Positions 25,379 to 34,518 of a stretch of 64,000 nucleotides of DNA are shown piece after piece. This DNA is from an uncultured Bacilli bacterium (GTDB lineage: Bacteria; Bacillota_I; Bacilli_A; RFN20; CAG-826). The translations under genes were made by a program, and so were the position numbers. Under the pieces are notes generated by a model. That model did no database searches. It had not been told where the DNA came from and was given only the letters and a program-made list of their open reading frames with translations. Numbering within the stretch: position 1 is the first letter of the stretch; every line of letters begins with the position of its first letter. The stretch spans positions 141,476 through 205,475 of the forward strand of contig CAKPBC010000004.1 of assembly GCA_934140155.1 (NCBI GenBank), given 5' to 3'.

Positions 25379-25549
25379 ATGCTTCCTTTTAAAGAAAACA
25401 AAAAATTAGTTGATCGTCCAGAAAATGATCCAAAAGTAAATCTACGTAGTCCAATTGACCGTAAAATAATTTTAACACTAGTGCTTGCCGCATTAGCGGT
25501 TTTAGCTATTGTCATTGTTTTAATATTTGTAATAGAAAAGAACTTTTAA
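25379..25549 (+). CDS. 56-residue single-pass membrane protein
   Basis: A polar N-terminus (MLPFKENKKLVDRPENDPKV) is followed by one hydrophobic helix of about 22 residues and a short basic end (EKNF). ATG at 25379 has AAGGTGA upstream. An earlier in-frame ATG lies inside that site. It sits three bases before an SDR gene and heads the run of plus-strand genes to HflX. No family recognised. Confidence 0.6.
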   Translation: MLPFKENKKLVDRPENDPKVNLRSPIDRKIILTLVLAALAVLAIVIVLIFVIEKNF

Positions 25550-25551
25550 TT

Positions 25552-26466
25552 ATGAAAAGAATCGATAAATATATAGAAAAAAGCATTAAAGATGTTACTA
25601 ATAAAAACATTGTAATTACTGGAGCAAATTCCGGAATTGGTTTTGAATCAATGATGGTATTAGCCAAAAAAGGCGCAAATGTGATAATGGCATGTCGAAG
25701 TCTAAAAAGAGCACAAAACGCTAAAGAAAAAGTATTAAAAGAATACCCAAATGCCTTAATTGATATTATTGAATATGATCAATCATCATTTGAGTCAATT
25801 GATAATTTTATAAACAATTTATTTAAAAAATATAGCAAAATTGATGTGCTTGTTTGTAATGCTGGTATTTTCCATCCGGAAAAAGGATTAAAAACTAAAG
25901 ATGGATATCCACTTACAATTGGTACAAATTATATTGGCTTGTTTTATTTGCTTGAAAATATAAAAAATAGATTAGCTAATACAAAAATCATTATTGTTTC
26001 TTCTATTGTCTATCGTTATACCAAATATAAAGATTATAAGTTCTTATTAGAAGAAAACACATCTGCTTTTAATCAATATAAATTATCAAAAACCGCTATT
26101 ACAAATTATTTTTATTATTTAAGTCAAAATACAAATTTAAATATCTATATGATGCATCCTGGTGTTAGTTCCACTAATATATTTTCTAACCCTAATGTTT
26201 CATATTGGAAATGGTTTAAAAGTCTTGCTAAATGGGTAATGTCATTTGTTGTTCATTCTCCTAAAAAAGCCGCTTTAGGTATTTCCTTACTTGCTAGCAA
26301 AGATTATCCTAATCATACTTTTTTAGGCCCAAGAGGTATCGGACAAATATCTGGCTATCCAAAAATTATCAAATTAAAAAATAGTGGGAAGAAATACGCT
26401 AACGAATTATATATAAATACGAAAAAAGCGATTGAAGGGGGAAATAAATATGTTAAGTGTAAGTAA
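25552..26466 (+). CDS. Short-chain dehydrogenase/reductase
   Basis: A 304-residue NAD(P)-dependent oxidoreductase of the retinol-dehydrogenase-like SDR branch. The cofactor loop is TGANSGIGFESM (TGxxxGIG), NAG appears as VCNAGIF, and the catalytic Tyr/Lys pair is in YKLSK with the preceding Ser in VSSIV. The C-terminal 60 residues extend beyond the classical core. It overlaps the following ABC-F gene by 17 bases. The substrate cannot be inferred. Confidence 0.85.
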   Translation: MKRIDKYIEKSIKDVTNKNIVITGANSGIGFESMMVLAKKGANVIMACRSLKRAQNAKEKVLKEYPNALIDIIEYDQSSFESIDNFINNLFKKYSKIDVLVCNAGIFHPEKGLKTKDGYPLTIGTNYIGLFYLLENIKNRLANTKIIIVSSIVYRYTKYKDYKFLLEENTSAFNQYKLSKTAITNYFYYLSQNTNLNIYMMHPGVSSTNIFSNPNVSYWKWFKSLAKWVMSFVVHSPKKAALGISLLASKDYPNHTFLGPRGIGQISGYPKIIKLKNSGKKYANELYINTKKAIEGGNKYVKCK

Positions 26467-28027
26467 TGTGTCGTTACAATACGGAGGCAGAGTTTTATTC
26501 AAAGATGTTAATGTCAGTTTTCAACCACAAAACTGCTATGGAATTATAGGCGCTAATGGAGCGGGCAAATCCACTTTCTTAAAAATTTTATCTGGAGAAA
26601 TTGAGCCAAACACTGGTGAAGTGACAATATCTGATAAAGAAAGAATGTCCGTTTTAAAGCAAGATCAAAACGCATATGATAATGAAACTGTCATTGACAC
26701 AGTTTTATTAGGACATCCTCGTCTTATGGAAGTACAAAGAGAAAAAGATGCTTTATATGCTAAACCTGATTTTAGTGAAGAAGATGGTATATTAGCAGGT
26801 GAACTTGAACTAGAATATGCTGAACTAGATGGTTATGAAGCTGACGCTAATGCTAGACAACTATTAAATTCATTAGGAATTACTGGTGAATTACAAGATA
26901 AATATATGCATGAGCTTGACTCAAAACAAAAAGTTAAAGTTTTATTAGCGCAAGCCTTATTTGGTAATCCAGATATTTTAATATTAGATGAACCAACCAA
27001 TAACTTAGACGCAATTGCTACACGTTGGTTAGAAAATTTCTTATATAATTTTGAAAACACCGTTATTATAGTTTCTCATGACCGCCACTTTTTAAATAAA
27101 GTTTGCACAAGAATTCTTGATGTCGATTACGGAAAAATCCAAGTTTATATTGGAAACTATGACTTCTGGTATGAATCTTCTCAGTTACTTTTAAAACAAG
27201 CTAAAGATCAAAACCAAAAAGCCGAAGCACGTATCAAAGAATTACAAGATTTTATTGCTCGATTTGCGGCAAATGCTTCTAAATCAAAACAAGCAACATC
27301 AAGAAAGAAAGAATTAGATAAAATCGAATTAGCTGATTTAAAACCATCCAATAGAAGATATCCATTTATCGATTTCAAATTTGAAAAAGATCTGGGGCAA
27401 GATATATTATTCGTAGAAAACCTTAGCAAAAAAGGATTATTTTCGAATATAAGTTTTACTCTTAAACGTGGTGATAAAGTAGCATTTCTTTCACCAAACA
27501 GCAATATATTAAATGCATTATTTGCTATTTTAGCAGGCGAAGATGAAGATTATGAAGGTAAATTCAAATATGGTATTACCGTAACACCTACTTATTTGCC
27601 AACTGAAAATAGTAAATATTTTGAAGGACATACTGAGTCATTAGTGGATTGGCTTCGTCCTTATTCGAGTGACCAACATGAAAGTTATTTACGTGGATGG
27701 TTAGGAAGAATGTTATTTTCTGGAGAGGAAGCACTTAAACCTGTTAATGTTCTTTCTGGTGGAGAAAAAGTTCGCTGTATGATGGCAAAAACTATGTTAA
27801 CTGCGGGTAATTTACTAATTATGAATGAACCTACTAACCACTTAGATCTTGAAGCGATTACTGCTTTAAATAAAGGTATGATTAACTATAAAGGTGTTTT
27901 ATTATTTACAACTCACGACCACGAATTAATGCAAACAGTCGCTAATCGTATCATTTATATTGATGAAAATAGTTTCTTAGATAAAGAAATGACTTACGAT
28001 GAATATTTAGACTTAATGAATAAATAA
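26450..28027 (+). CDS. ABC-F family ATPase (YbiT/Ettf-type ribosome factor)
   Basis: A 525-residue twin-ATPase without membrane domain. First cassette: GANGAGKSTFLK, LILDEPTNNLD. Second cassette: the degenerate Walker A is LSPNSNILNALFA in place of GxxGxGKS, then LSGGEKVRCMMAK and LLIMNEPTNHLD. A linker of about 80 residues lies between them. ABC-F proteins bind the ribosomal E site and control or rescue translation. Start at 26450 follows a GGGGG site. The degenerate second Walker A is typical of the YbiT branch. Confidence 0.85.
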   Translation: MLSVSNVSLQYGGRVLFKDVNVSFQPQNCYGIIGANGAGKSTFLKILSGEIEPNTGEVTISDKERMSVLKQDQNAYDNETVIDTVLLGHPRLMEVQREKDALYAKPDFSEEDGILAGELELEYAELDGYEADANARQLLNSLGITGELQDKYMHELDSKQKVKVLLAQALFGNPDILILDEPTNNLDAIATRWLENFLYNFENTVIIVSHDRHFLNKVCTRILDVDYGKIQVYIGNYDFWYESSQLLLKQAKDQNQKAEARIKELQDFIARFAANASKSKQATSRKKELDKIELADLKPSNRRYPFIDFKFEKDLGQDILFVENLSKKGLFSNISFTLKRGDKVAFLSPNSNILNALFAILAGEDEDYEGKFKYGITVTPTYLPTENSKYFEGHTESLVDWLRPYSSDQHESYLRGWLGRMLFSGEEALKPVNVLSGGEKVRCMMAKTMLTAGNLLIMNEPTNHLDLEAITALNKGMINYKGVLLFTTHDHELMQTVANRIIYIDENSFLDKEMTYDEYLDLMNK

Positions 28028-28028
28028 T

Positions 28029-29264
28029 ATGGAAAATGTATTATTAATTGAAGCAATTATTGATAAAAATGAATTTTCATATAAGCATAAAGAAATGCTT
28101 AATCTTTTGTTTACCTTAGGCATTACACCTAACTTTATCGCTTCACAAGTTTTGAGCGAACCTTATATAAATAGTTATTTAGGAACTGGAAAAATTGATG
28201 AAATACATCGTTTAATTAAATCCGAAAATATTGAACTTGTAATTTGTAATTTTGATTTAACTCCAACGCAATACGATACTTTGCATCATATTTTTAAAGT
28301 TGAAATCTTAGATCGAACTGGCGTTATTCTACAAATATTTTCGATTATGGCAAAAAGCAAAGAAGCGCGTTTACAAGTTGAAATTGCTAACTTAAAATAT
28401 TTAAAAAATCGTCTTGTTAATAAAGAAGCTAATTATTCCCAAGTCACTAGTGGTGGTTCTGCCCATAATAAAGGATCTGGCGAAAAACAAATTGATTTAG
28501 ATCGAAGTAAGTATCGTATGCTTCTAAAAAGGAAGCAAAAAGAATTAGATGAATTAGTTATCCAAAGAAAAAACACGCGCAAAATGCGCACAAATTTACC
28601 AGTCGTTGCTATCGTTGGTTATACTAACGCTGGAAAATCAACACTTCTTAATAAATTAATTTCTAAATCTAATAACAAAAGCAGTAAAAAAGTATTAGAA
28701 GAAGATCGTCTTTTCTCTACGTTAGAAACTTCTACTCGTCTAATTGATATATATAATTATCCTAGTTTTTTATTAACTGATACTGTCGGTTTTATTTCTC
28801 ATCTTCCCACTATGCTAGTGGATGCTTTTAAATCAACTTTAGAGGAAATTAAAGAAGCTGATCTATTAATTAATGTCGTTGATGTTTCTAGTCCTTATTA
28901 TATAAATAATTTATTTGTCACTGAAGACATTTTAATTAAACTTGAAGCCGATAATATTCCGCAAATTATCCTTTATAATAAAGTTGATGAATGCAAAAAT
29001 ATTCCTTTTATTCCTAAAGAAAATGAATTATTAGTATCTTTGAATACTGATGAAGATATTGAGCAAATCATGAAACTTATCTTTGATAGATTAAGCAAAA
29101 ATTGGGAATATCAGCAAATAAAAATCCCAGTTTTTAAAGACATATATCGCTTAAAGAAACTAGGATATGTTAAGAATATGGAAATGTTTGATGACTATTA
29201 TTTAGTCGATTTATATTTACCAACTTATAACAAACAAAAACTTAAAGATTTTTTAAATGATTAA
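28029..29264 (+). CDS. hflX: Ribosome-associated GTPase HflX
   Basis: 411 residues. The N-terminal domain has YLGTGKIDEIHRLI and FDLTPTQ, followed by the glycine-rich SGGSAHNKGSGEKQIDLDR linker typical of HflX. G1 is GYTNAGKSTLLNKL, G3 DTVGFISHLP, G4 NKVD. HflX splits stalled ribosomes during stress. It starts one base after the ABC-F stop, so the two ribosome factors share an operon. Its last 23 bases overlap the convergent kinase-like gene. Confidence 0.93.
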   Translation: MENVLLIEAIIDKNEFSYKHKEMLNLLFTLGITPNFIASQVLSEPYINSYLGTGKIDEIHRLIKSENIELVICNFDLTPTQYDTLHHIFKVEILDRTGVILQIFSIMAKSKEARLQVEIANLKYLKNRLVNKEANYSQVTSGGSAHNKGSGEKQIDLDRSKYRMLLKRKQKELDELVIQRKNTRKMRTNLPVVAIVGYTNAGKSTLLNKLISKSNNKSSKKVLEEDRLFSTLETSTRLIDIYNYPSFLLTDTVGFISHLPTMLVDAFKSTLEEIKEADLLINVVDVSSPYYINNLFVTEDILIKLEADNIPQIILYNKVDECKNIPFIPKENELLVSLNTDEDIEQIMKLIFDRLSKNWEYQQIKIPVFKDIYRLKKLGYVKNMEMFDDYYLVDLYLPTYNKQKLKDFLND

Positions 29265-29781
29265 TATATAAATCATGTATTTTATTTGTCATATCTAATA
29301 AGGTCATATTTTCACTATCAATTTGATAATTTGTTTTATGTTTTAATTCTTCTGGGAATTTTGTTTCATCATTAGCAATACGAGATTTAGCTTGTTCTAC
29401 GCTATCGCCACGTAGAATCATACGTTCAAATCTCGTTTTTTCATTTGCATCAAGAAAGAATGTAACAATACGAGGGTCATGTAATTCTAAAAAAGATTTA
29501 AAGCCATTAGGATCAACAATTAATACTTTATCATCAGCAATTTCTTTTTTAGATGAGCCATAGAAATTACCATTATATAATGTTGTTTCTACAAATGCTC
29601 CTTGTTCTTTTAGTTTTAAAAATTCATCTTTGCTAACAAAATGATAATCCACATCATTTTCTTCCGACTTTCTTATTGGCCTAGTAGTATGAGTAATAAC
29701 TTTTTTAATACCATATAATGCATTTAATAACTTTGCAACTTCTGTTTTTCCGCTTGCGGATGCACCAACTAATAAAATCAT
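29242..29781 (-). CDS. Guanylate-kinase-like nucleotide kinase
   Basis: A 179-residue P-loop kinase with Walker A VGASASGKTEVAKLL, then THTTRPIRKSEENDVDYHFV, which matches the GMP-binding segment (TTR-P-R..E..G-x-D-Y-x-F) of guanylate kinase. The usual P-loop GPSGxGKG is altered and the protein is slightly short of Gmk (about 205). It could be a second, divergent GMP kinase or a related enzyme. GTGAGGA precedes the ATG. No partner gene on this strand. Confidence 0.75.
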   Translation of the reverse strand: MILLVGASASGKTEVAKLLNALYGIKKVITHTTRPIRKSEENDVDYHFVSKDEFLKLKEQGAFVETTLYNGNFYGSSKKEIADDKVLIVDPNGFKSFLELHDPRIVTFFLDANEKTRFERMILRGDSVEQAKSRIANDETKFPEELKHKTNYQIDSENMTLLDMTNKIHDLYINHLKNL

Positions 29782-29911
29782 AATTAATCCTCACTTTTTA
29801 TATCGTAAGTATAGCAACATTTTATTTCACTTTAAATATAAATATATTTTTTTTACTTTTTTTTCGCTTTTTATCTTTTCATTCACTATATGTTATATGG
29901 GAGGTTAAAAA

Positions 29912-30268
29912 ATGAGTGTTCATAAAAAACGAGCATCATATAAAAGTATGGAAAAAGATATTAATGATATTTTTATTAAAATTAGAAACATAACATTTAG
30001 TAGTAATTTTTTAGCTCGTAATAGTATTTTATTAAAAGAAGAAGATTATCCTTATTTTAGCAGTGGTAACGCCAAAAGCATGTATCTACTTTTTAAAGTA
30101 AGGCAAGCGCTTTTTACTCTTGATGAAAACGATAGAGTATTTATTATCAATGAATTTTATTATCGAAACAAAGATTGGTGGTTTTCTTTGTATTCTCGTA
30201 GTTCTTTTTATCGCAAAAAGAAACATGCAATGATGATGTTTCTAAAATATTATAATATATGCTTATAA
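29912..30268 (+). CDS. 118-residue basic protein, ArpU/MG284-like, head of the pilus operon
   Basis: Rich in Lys, Tyr and Ser, with a C-terminal block NEFYYRNKDWWFSLYSRSSF followed by YRKKKHA. This resembles the C-terminal sigma-70 region-4-like helix of ArpU-type proteins and the Mollicutes MG284/MPN403 family, both recalled by eye. It may bind DNA. GGGAGG precedes the ATG at seven bases. It overlaps the next gene by ten bases and so belongs to the Tad-like operon, perhaps as its regulator. Function is inferred. Confidence 0.5.
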   Translation: MSVHKKRASYKSMEKDINDIFIKIRNITFSSNFLARNSILLKEEDYPYFSSGNAKSMYLLFKVRQALFTLDENDRVFIINEFYYRNKDWWFSLYSRSSFYRKKKHAMMMFLKYYNICL

Positions 30269-31248
30269 AAAAATTATTTGCAATTATTTTATTTAGTATC
30301 AATATAATTCCAAAAACAGAAACCACACTAAAAAATCGTTTTGCCAATATAAGAATAACTGCTTTTAACGAAGCGCTGAGAGTTCATACAATTAGATACA
30401 CATTCGTTTCTAGTGTGAAATGTGATGTAGAATTTAAAGCAATAGTAACTAAAACTAATGGCATTGCAAAAACCATTAATACAAAAGTTGTAAAAGTTGA
30501 TGGCAGTTATATAGGAAGATTTACTTTAAGTTCTGGATATATTGAAGATGAAGCATATTTAACAATAACTGCTCAAAGTGATACATTCTATTGTGTACGA
30601 GAATTTGTATTATATGTTGCTAAAAAGTCATATCAAACTATCACTACATCTAAAACTTATCAGCGAGATAGTGCCTTACAAATATGTCAAGCTGATGGCT
30701 ATGAAAAAAGATATAGTGAATATATTAGATTTTCTTTTGATAATAGATTAATTAGATCATTTCCTTATATCAATGTTAACAATTTAAAAATAACTTATAA
30801 AACTTCTTACACTGAAGAAAATGTGGTAGATGGAAAAGAAGTATGGTTAATTATTGATGATGTAGATGATAATTTCCCACTATTACAAGATGAAAATAAA
30901 ATAGTTAAAATTTCTTATATTTTAAAAGAAACCGACACAAATATTTATCAAATGGAACTTAATGAAAAATTGTATTATAATGTCCAAACTCTTTTATTAA
31001 GTCGTATTCCTAAAGATGGATTTATACCCACAACCACTATTTTCGTTCCAAAGAATTCTAAAACTTCTTATTTAAAAACAATTTATCAATTCAAAAGGCT
31101 TGGCTATCAAGCTTTAAATATTAATGTCGAATCAACAAATATATTAAACAAATATATTGGTAGTTGTTCAACTTCTAAATATTGTGTAAAGATTGATGAA
31201 AGTGATAATTATCGAAACGACAATGAAATCGAGGTTAAATTAAAATGA
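30259..31248 (+). CDS. Secreted or membrane-anchored protein of the Tad-like operon, unknown family
   Basis: A 329-residue protein with a short hydrophobic N-terminus (MLIKKLFAIILFSINII) that could be a signal or anchor. The rest is polar and beta-rich, with two pairs of Cys (CQADGYEK, CSTSKYC region), and no motif I recognise. It overlaps its upstream neighbour by ten bases and the downstream pseudopilin by four. By position it may be the surface or adhesin component, or take the place of a missing Tad periplasmic protein. It could also be unrelated to pili. Confidence 0.55.
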   Translation: MLIKKLFAIILFSINIIPKTETTLKNRFANIRITAFNEALRVHTIRYTFVSSVKCDVEFKAIVTKTNGIAKTINTKVVKVDGSYIGRFTLSSGYIEDEAYLTITAQSDTFYCVREFVLYVAKKSYQTITTSKTYQRDSALQICQADGYEKRYSEYIRFSFDNRLIRSFPYINVNNLKITYKTSYTEENVVDGKEVWLIIDDVDDNFPLLQDENKIVKISYILKETDTNIYQMELNEKLYYNVQTLLLSRIPKDGFIPTTTIFVPKNSKTSYLKTIYQFKRLGYQALNINVESTNILNKYIGSCSTSKYCVKIDESDNYRNDNEIEVKLK

Positions 31249-31625
31249 TTATCTTTTTTCTCGTTGCTACTATAACAATTTTTTCAGTTAATAATTTTAT
31301 AAATATAACAGCAAAAGAAAGCATTAATCAAAGATTTTATACTTCTTTAAAATCATCACTTGAAAATTCTATTACCTTTAATGATAGTCTTGATGATGTT
31401 TACATTGATTTACATACTTTATCAAATGTATTATCAAAAACATTAAGTTATAATTTGACTGATTTTGCTGATAATTTTTATTTGTATATTAACTCTTATT
31501 ACAATGATTTAACGCCTTGTACTTATGCTTGCAAAACTGTAAACGTGCGATTAAAAGTAAATGTAAATGTCACTTTTACTTATGACAAAAGCTACAAATT
31601 AAGTCTGGAAGAAAATTATGTATAA
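31245..31625 (+). CDS. Pseudopilin-like membrane protein of the Tad-like operon
   Basis: 126 residues with an N-terminal helix (MIIFFLVATITIFSVNNFI) directly at the start, followed by a polar domain with two Cys (CTYACK). This is the form of TadE/TadF-type minor pilins whose helix packs into the pilus base. There is no clear prepilin peptidase site. It overlaps the ATPase gene by eight bases. Confidence 0.55.
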   Translation: MIIFFLVATITIFSVNNFINITAKESINQRFYTSLKSSLENSITFNDSLDDVYIDLHTLSNVLSKTLSYNLTDFADNFYLYINSYYNDLTPCTYACKTVNVRLKVNVNVTFTYDKSYKLSLEENYV

Positions 31626-32601
31626 TAAGGCATACGATTATATAAATAATTCATTCTTAAAGCCATTATTAAGCAATAAAAAAATAACAGATATTTCTTA
31701 TAATGGGAAAGACTTATATTATCAAGATAACAAAGGCAAGCACAAATCAAATATAAAATTATCTCCAGAAAATGCTAATAATTTTATTAGACAAATAGCA
31801 AATTTAACTGAGCAAATGTTCTCACTTACTACTCCAATCTTAGATGTATCCATTCAAGAATATCGTTTTAATGCAGTACATAGTTCTATATGTCGAAAAT
31901 TATATGAAAAATGTGCCACATTTGCATTAAGAAAAGGAAGTAAAGGCATAAATGCTGATACGATTATAGCAACAACTCCTAATAAAGTTTTTGCATTTCT
32001 AAAAACAGCCATACAAAACAAGAAATCAATAGTTATATGCGGAGAAACTGGTTCAGGAAAAACTGAATTACAAAAATATTTATTGACATTTTGCAATAGA
32101 AATTCGCGAATTATAGTAATTGATAATGTTTCTGAACTCATAGGAATCGATAGCAACAATATGGATATAACATACTGGCAATATGATGTTCATTCTTCTT
32201 ATTGTACTTTAGATGATTTAATTAGCAATTCACTAAGGTTTAATCCGGATTGGACAATAATTACCGAAGCACGTGGAAAAGAAATGTATCCGATAATTCG
32301 TTCTATTTTAACTGGTCATCCTCTAATTACCACTATTCACGCTAAAAATTTAGAAACTACACCATCAAGAATATTACAAATGATTATGCAAAGCACAAAC
32401 AATACTATTGATCCTTCAATTTTAATGAATGAAATATATAGTGCGTTTGATATTGGAGTGCATGTGGCAATTAAATATGAAAATGGTGTATTAATTCGTT
32501 ACATTGATCAAGTTGGTGTGTTTAAAAGCGATTTATCTTTTAAAATAATTTATGATACTAAGGAGGATAATAATAACGATGATTGTCGGTTTAATAATTA
32601 G
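31618..32601 (+). CDS. Type II/IV secretion ATPase, TadA/CpaF-like
   Basis: 327 residues, shorter than TadA (about 450) because most of the N-terminal domain is missing. Walker A is ICGETGSGKTELQKYLL near residue 140. The Asp box/Walker B region is SLRFNPDWTIITEARGKEMY, then the His box TGHPLITTIHAKN. The hexameric motor drives pilus assembly. It partners the two TadB/TadC-like membrane proteins encoded immediately after it, and its end overlaps the TadB-like gene by 23 bases. Confidence 0.9.
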   Translation: MYNKAYDYINNSFLKPLLSNKKITDISYNGKDLYYQDNKGKHKSNIKLSPENANNFIRQIANLTEQMFSLTTPILDVSIQEYRFNAVHSSICRKLYEKCATFALRKGSKGINADTIIATTPNKVFAFLKTAIQNKKSIVICGETGSGKTELQKYLLTFCNRNSRIIVIDNVSELIGIDSNNMDITYWQYDVHSSYCTLDDLISNSLRFNPDWTIITEARGKEMYPIIRSILTGHPLITTIHAKNLETTPSRILQMIMQSTNNTIDPSILMNEIYSAFDIGVHVAIKYENGVLIRYIDQVGVFKSDLSFKIIYDTKEDNNNDDCRFNN

Positions 32602-33277
32602 CTTTATTGTCTTCATTTTAATCTATTTTACATTAAATAATTATGTATTTGCTGGTATTTTCACTATTTTTACTTTCTTATATTCATTATATGTTAATAT
32701 CAAATTTAAAAAATATTTTACTTTTATACAAAAGACTAAGGAATGTAACAATTTTATTAATACGTTTTCAATTAGTTTAAGTATCTCAAACTCATTAGAT
32801 AAAGCATATCAAGATACTTCATTACAAGTTAGTAAGCAATTAAAAAAAGAATTAAATAAACTAGTTTCAATTGATAACTATGAAAACCTTAAGAGTCTAG
32901 AATCATATTTTAGTTTCCCTAATTATCAAGTTTTCTTAAACATTTTACATTTGTATATCAATAATGGCGGCAATTTTTTAAAGATGACAGAATTATTACG
33001 TGAAGAATTAAGGCGTAATGTCGAAATTGTTTCCACTTTACAAGCAATTAACACTAGAAAAATATACGAGTGTTCAATTTTATGGGGCTTTTCTACCGCT
33101 ATTATTGTGTTTTGCCGTTTTGGATTAACTAATGTATTTGTAATGATGGCAAAAAGCAATCTATTCATATATGGCATTATATTTTTCTTTATTTTTGAAC
33201 TATTTTCTATTCATTTATTGCTTAAAAACTGTTTTAACTCTTTGGAGATTATAAATTATGAAAAAACTAAAAAATAA
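32579..33277 (+). CDS. TadB-like inner-membrane platform protein
   Basis: About 232 residues: two N-terminal helices (VGLIISFIVFILIYFTLNN; FAGIFTIFTFLYSLYV), a soluble middle of T2SF type, and two C-terminal helices. ATG at 32579 is chosen because AAGGAGG lies upstream. It sits inside the ATPase gene's last codons. It should form the platform that the ATPase turns, with the TadC-like protein. Low sequence similarity to named families is expected. Confidence 0.75.
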   Translation: MIVGLIISFIVFILIYFTLNNYVFAGIFTIFTFLYSLYVNIKFKKYFTFIQKTKECNNFINTFSISLSISNSLDKAYQDTSLQVSKQLKKELNKLVSIDNYENLKSLESYFSFPNYQVFLNILHLYINNGGNFLKMTELLREELRRNVEIVSTLQAINTRKIYECSILWGFSTAIIVFCRFGLTNVFVMMAKSNLFIYGIIFFFIFELFSIHLLLKNCFNSLEIINYEKTKK

Positions 33278-33926
33278 AATTAATAGTCTTAACTTAAATT
33301 ATAAAAATGAAACAATTAAAATAATTATAACTATTGTGCTAATTAATAGTCTAATTGCATTTTTAGTTATATATTTTAAAAATATTAAGCTAATAGCATT
33401 TACTTTATTAGCCACCTTTTTGGTACTATACATTTTCAATATTAATTATGATAAACGAATAACTAGATATAAACAATCACTTGAAAATGAATTCGTCACT
33501 ACTCTGAACTACATCCAAACATATTTAAGTAATGGATATAATGTTTATCAATCAATTAATGAAATACTAGAAATATGTAATGATAATTTAAATAAGTTAT
33601 TTATAACTCTATTAGCGGATATTGATGAAGATAAATCCGTTACACCTTTTATTACATTTGCCAATAATTTTAGTTCATCATTAATACAGCAGGTAATGAT
33701 TTCATTATATCTAATGGTTGAAAATGGCACTGATATTACTTATATTTCTAGATTTACGCCACTATTTTCACAATTAAAAAAAGATAATGAGCAAAAGATT
33801 ATAAAGAATATAAATAGTCGTTATGATTCATTAAATTTGTTACCCGTTATTGGTGCTGCAATTATAACGGTTATTATCATTATTGGCATTGTAAGCATAA
33901 TAGGAGGCATGTTAAATGGCATCTAA
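33258..33926 (+). CDS. TadC-like inner-membrane platform protein
   Basis: 222 residues: two helices near the N-terminus, a T2SF-like soluble domain (NEFVTTLNYIQTYLSNGYNV; SLIQQVMISLYLMVENGTDI), and a long C-terminal helix ending GIVSIIGGMLNGI. The order after the TadB-like gene matches tadB-tadC elsewhere. It overlaps both neighbours (20 and 11 bases). Confidence 0.75.
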   Translation: MKKLKNKINSLNLNYKNETIKIIITIVLINSLIAFLVIYFKNIKLIAFTLLATFLVLYIFNINYDKRITRYKQSLENEFVTTLNYIQTYLSNGYNVYQSINEILEICNDNLNKLFITLLADIDEDKSVTPFITFANNFSSSLIQQVMISLYLMVENGTDITYISRFTPLFSQLKKDNEQKIIKNINSRYDSLNLLPVIGAAIITVIIIIGIVSIIGGMLNGI

Positions 33927-34254
33927 CTTAGGAAACATATTAGCTTTATTAATAACAATTCCTTTAATCATGTTATTAGCTGACGCATCGTTTATCCAAT
34001 CTAAATATATTGCTCTAGAAAATATTGCATCGCAAATTTCTTTCGTCATTCAAAAACAGGGCAAGGTAACAGATGAATTAATAGCATATATCGAAAATAC
34101 ATATTATGTTGATTTTAAAAATGAGACATCCGCAAATGTCGGATTTGGAGATTTTATTTCATTTAGCATTCTACATTCCTATACTGGACTTTTTGATAAT
34201 AGAGAATATCTCATTCAAGTAAGTCGCACTATAGTAATTGGATATATAGAATAG
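33916..34254 (+). CDS. TadE/TadF-like minor pilin
   Basis: 112 residues with a single N-terminal helix (MASNLGNILALLITIPLIML) and a polar domain ending in IGYIE. AGGAGG lies just upstream of ATG. It is adjacent to the small pilin gene. Its N-terminal helix position fits a TadE-like pseudopilin. Confidence 0.6.
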   Translation: MASNLGNILALLITIPLIMLLADASFIQSKYIALENIASQISFVIQKQGKVTDELIAYIENTYYVDFKNETSANVGFGDFISFSILHSYTGLFDNREYLIQVSRTIVIGYIE

Positions 34255-34267
34255 AAAGGAGCAAAAC

Positions 34268-34420
34268 ATGGGAGAACTTAAAGGTCAAATTTTAGGTGTA
34301 CTTTTAGTATTAATGGTCTTTGGTGGATTAGTTGCTAGTTATCAAGCAATATTTAATTCCGCCAATAGTGCTATCACTGAAAGAGCTAGTGAAACTATCA
34401 CAAAAACAAGCAGTAAATAG
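34268..34420 (+). CDS. 50-residue Flp-like major pilin
   Basis: The peptide begins MGELKGQILGVLLVLMVFGG and continues LVASYQAIFN, ending in a Ser/Thr-rich tail. A short charged leader, a Gly (KG/Q), then a 20-residue helix is the class III/Flp prepilin plan. The usual Glu at mature position 5 and the following Tyr are not in the classic place. GAAAGGAG precedes the ATG. It is the last gene of the operon before a terminator, as expected for an abundant pilin. No prepilin peptidase gene is in the window. Confidence 0.65.
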   Translation: MGELKGQILGVLLVLMVFGGLVASYQAIFNSANSAITERASETITKTSSK

Positions 34421-34428
34421 TAAGCAGT

Positions 34429-34470
34429 AATAAAGGGGATTTTCATTAATCCTCTTTATTTAGTTTTACA
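34429..34470 (+). terminator. Terminator of the Tad-like operon
   Basis: AATAAAGGGGATT / AATCCTCTTTATT stem (one G-T) with a short loop, then TTAGTTTTA. The T-run is imperfect. Confidence 0.65.
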
Positions 34471-34518
34471 AAAAAAACTTATGTGGTATAATAATTTTAA
34501 AGTTGAGGTGATTACAAG

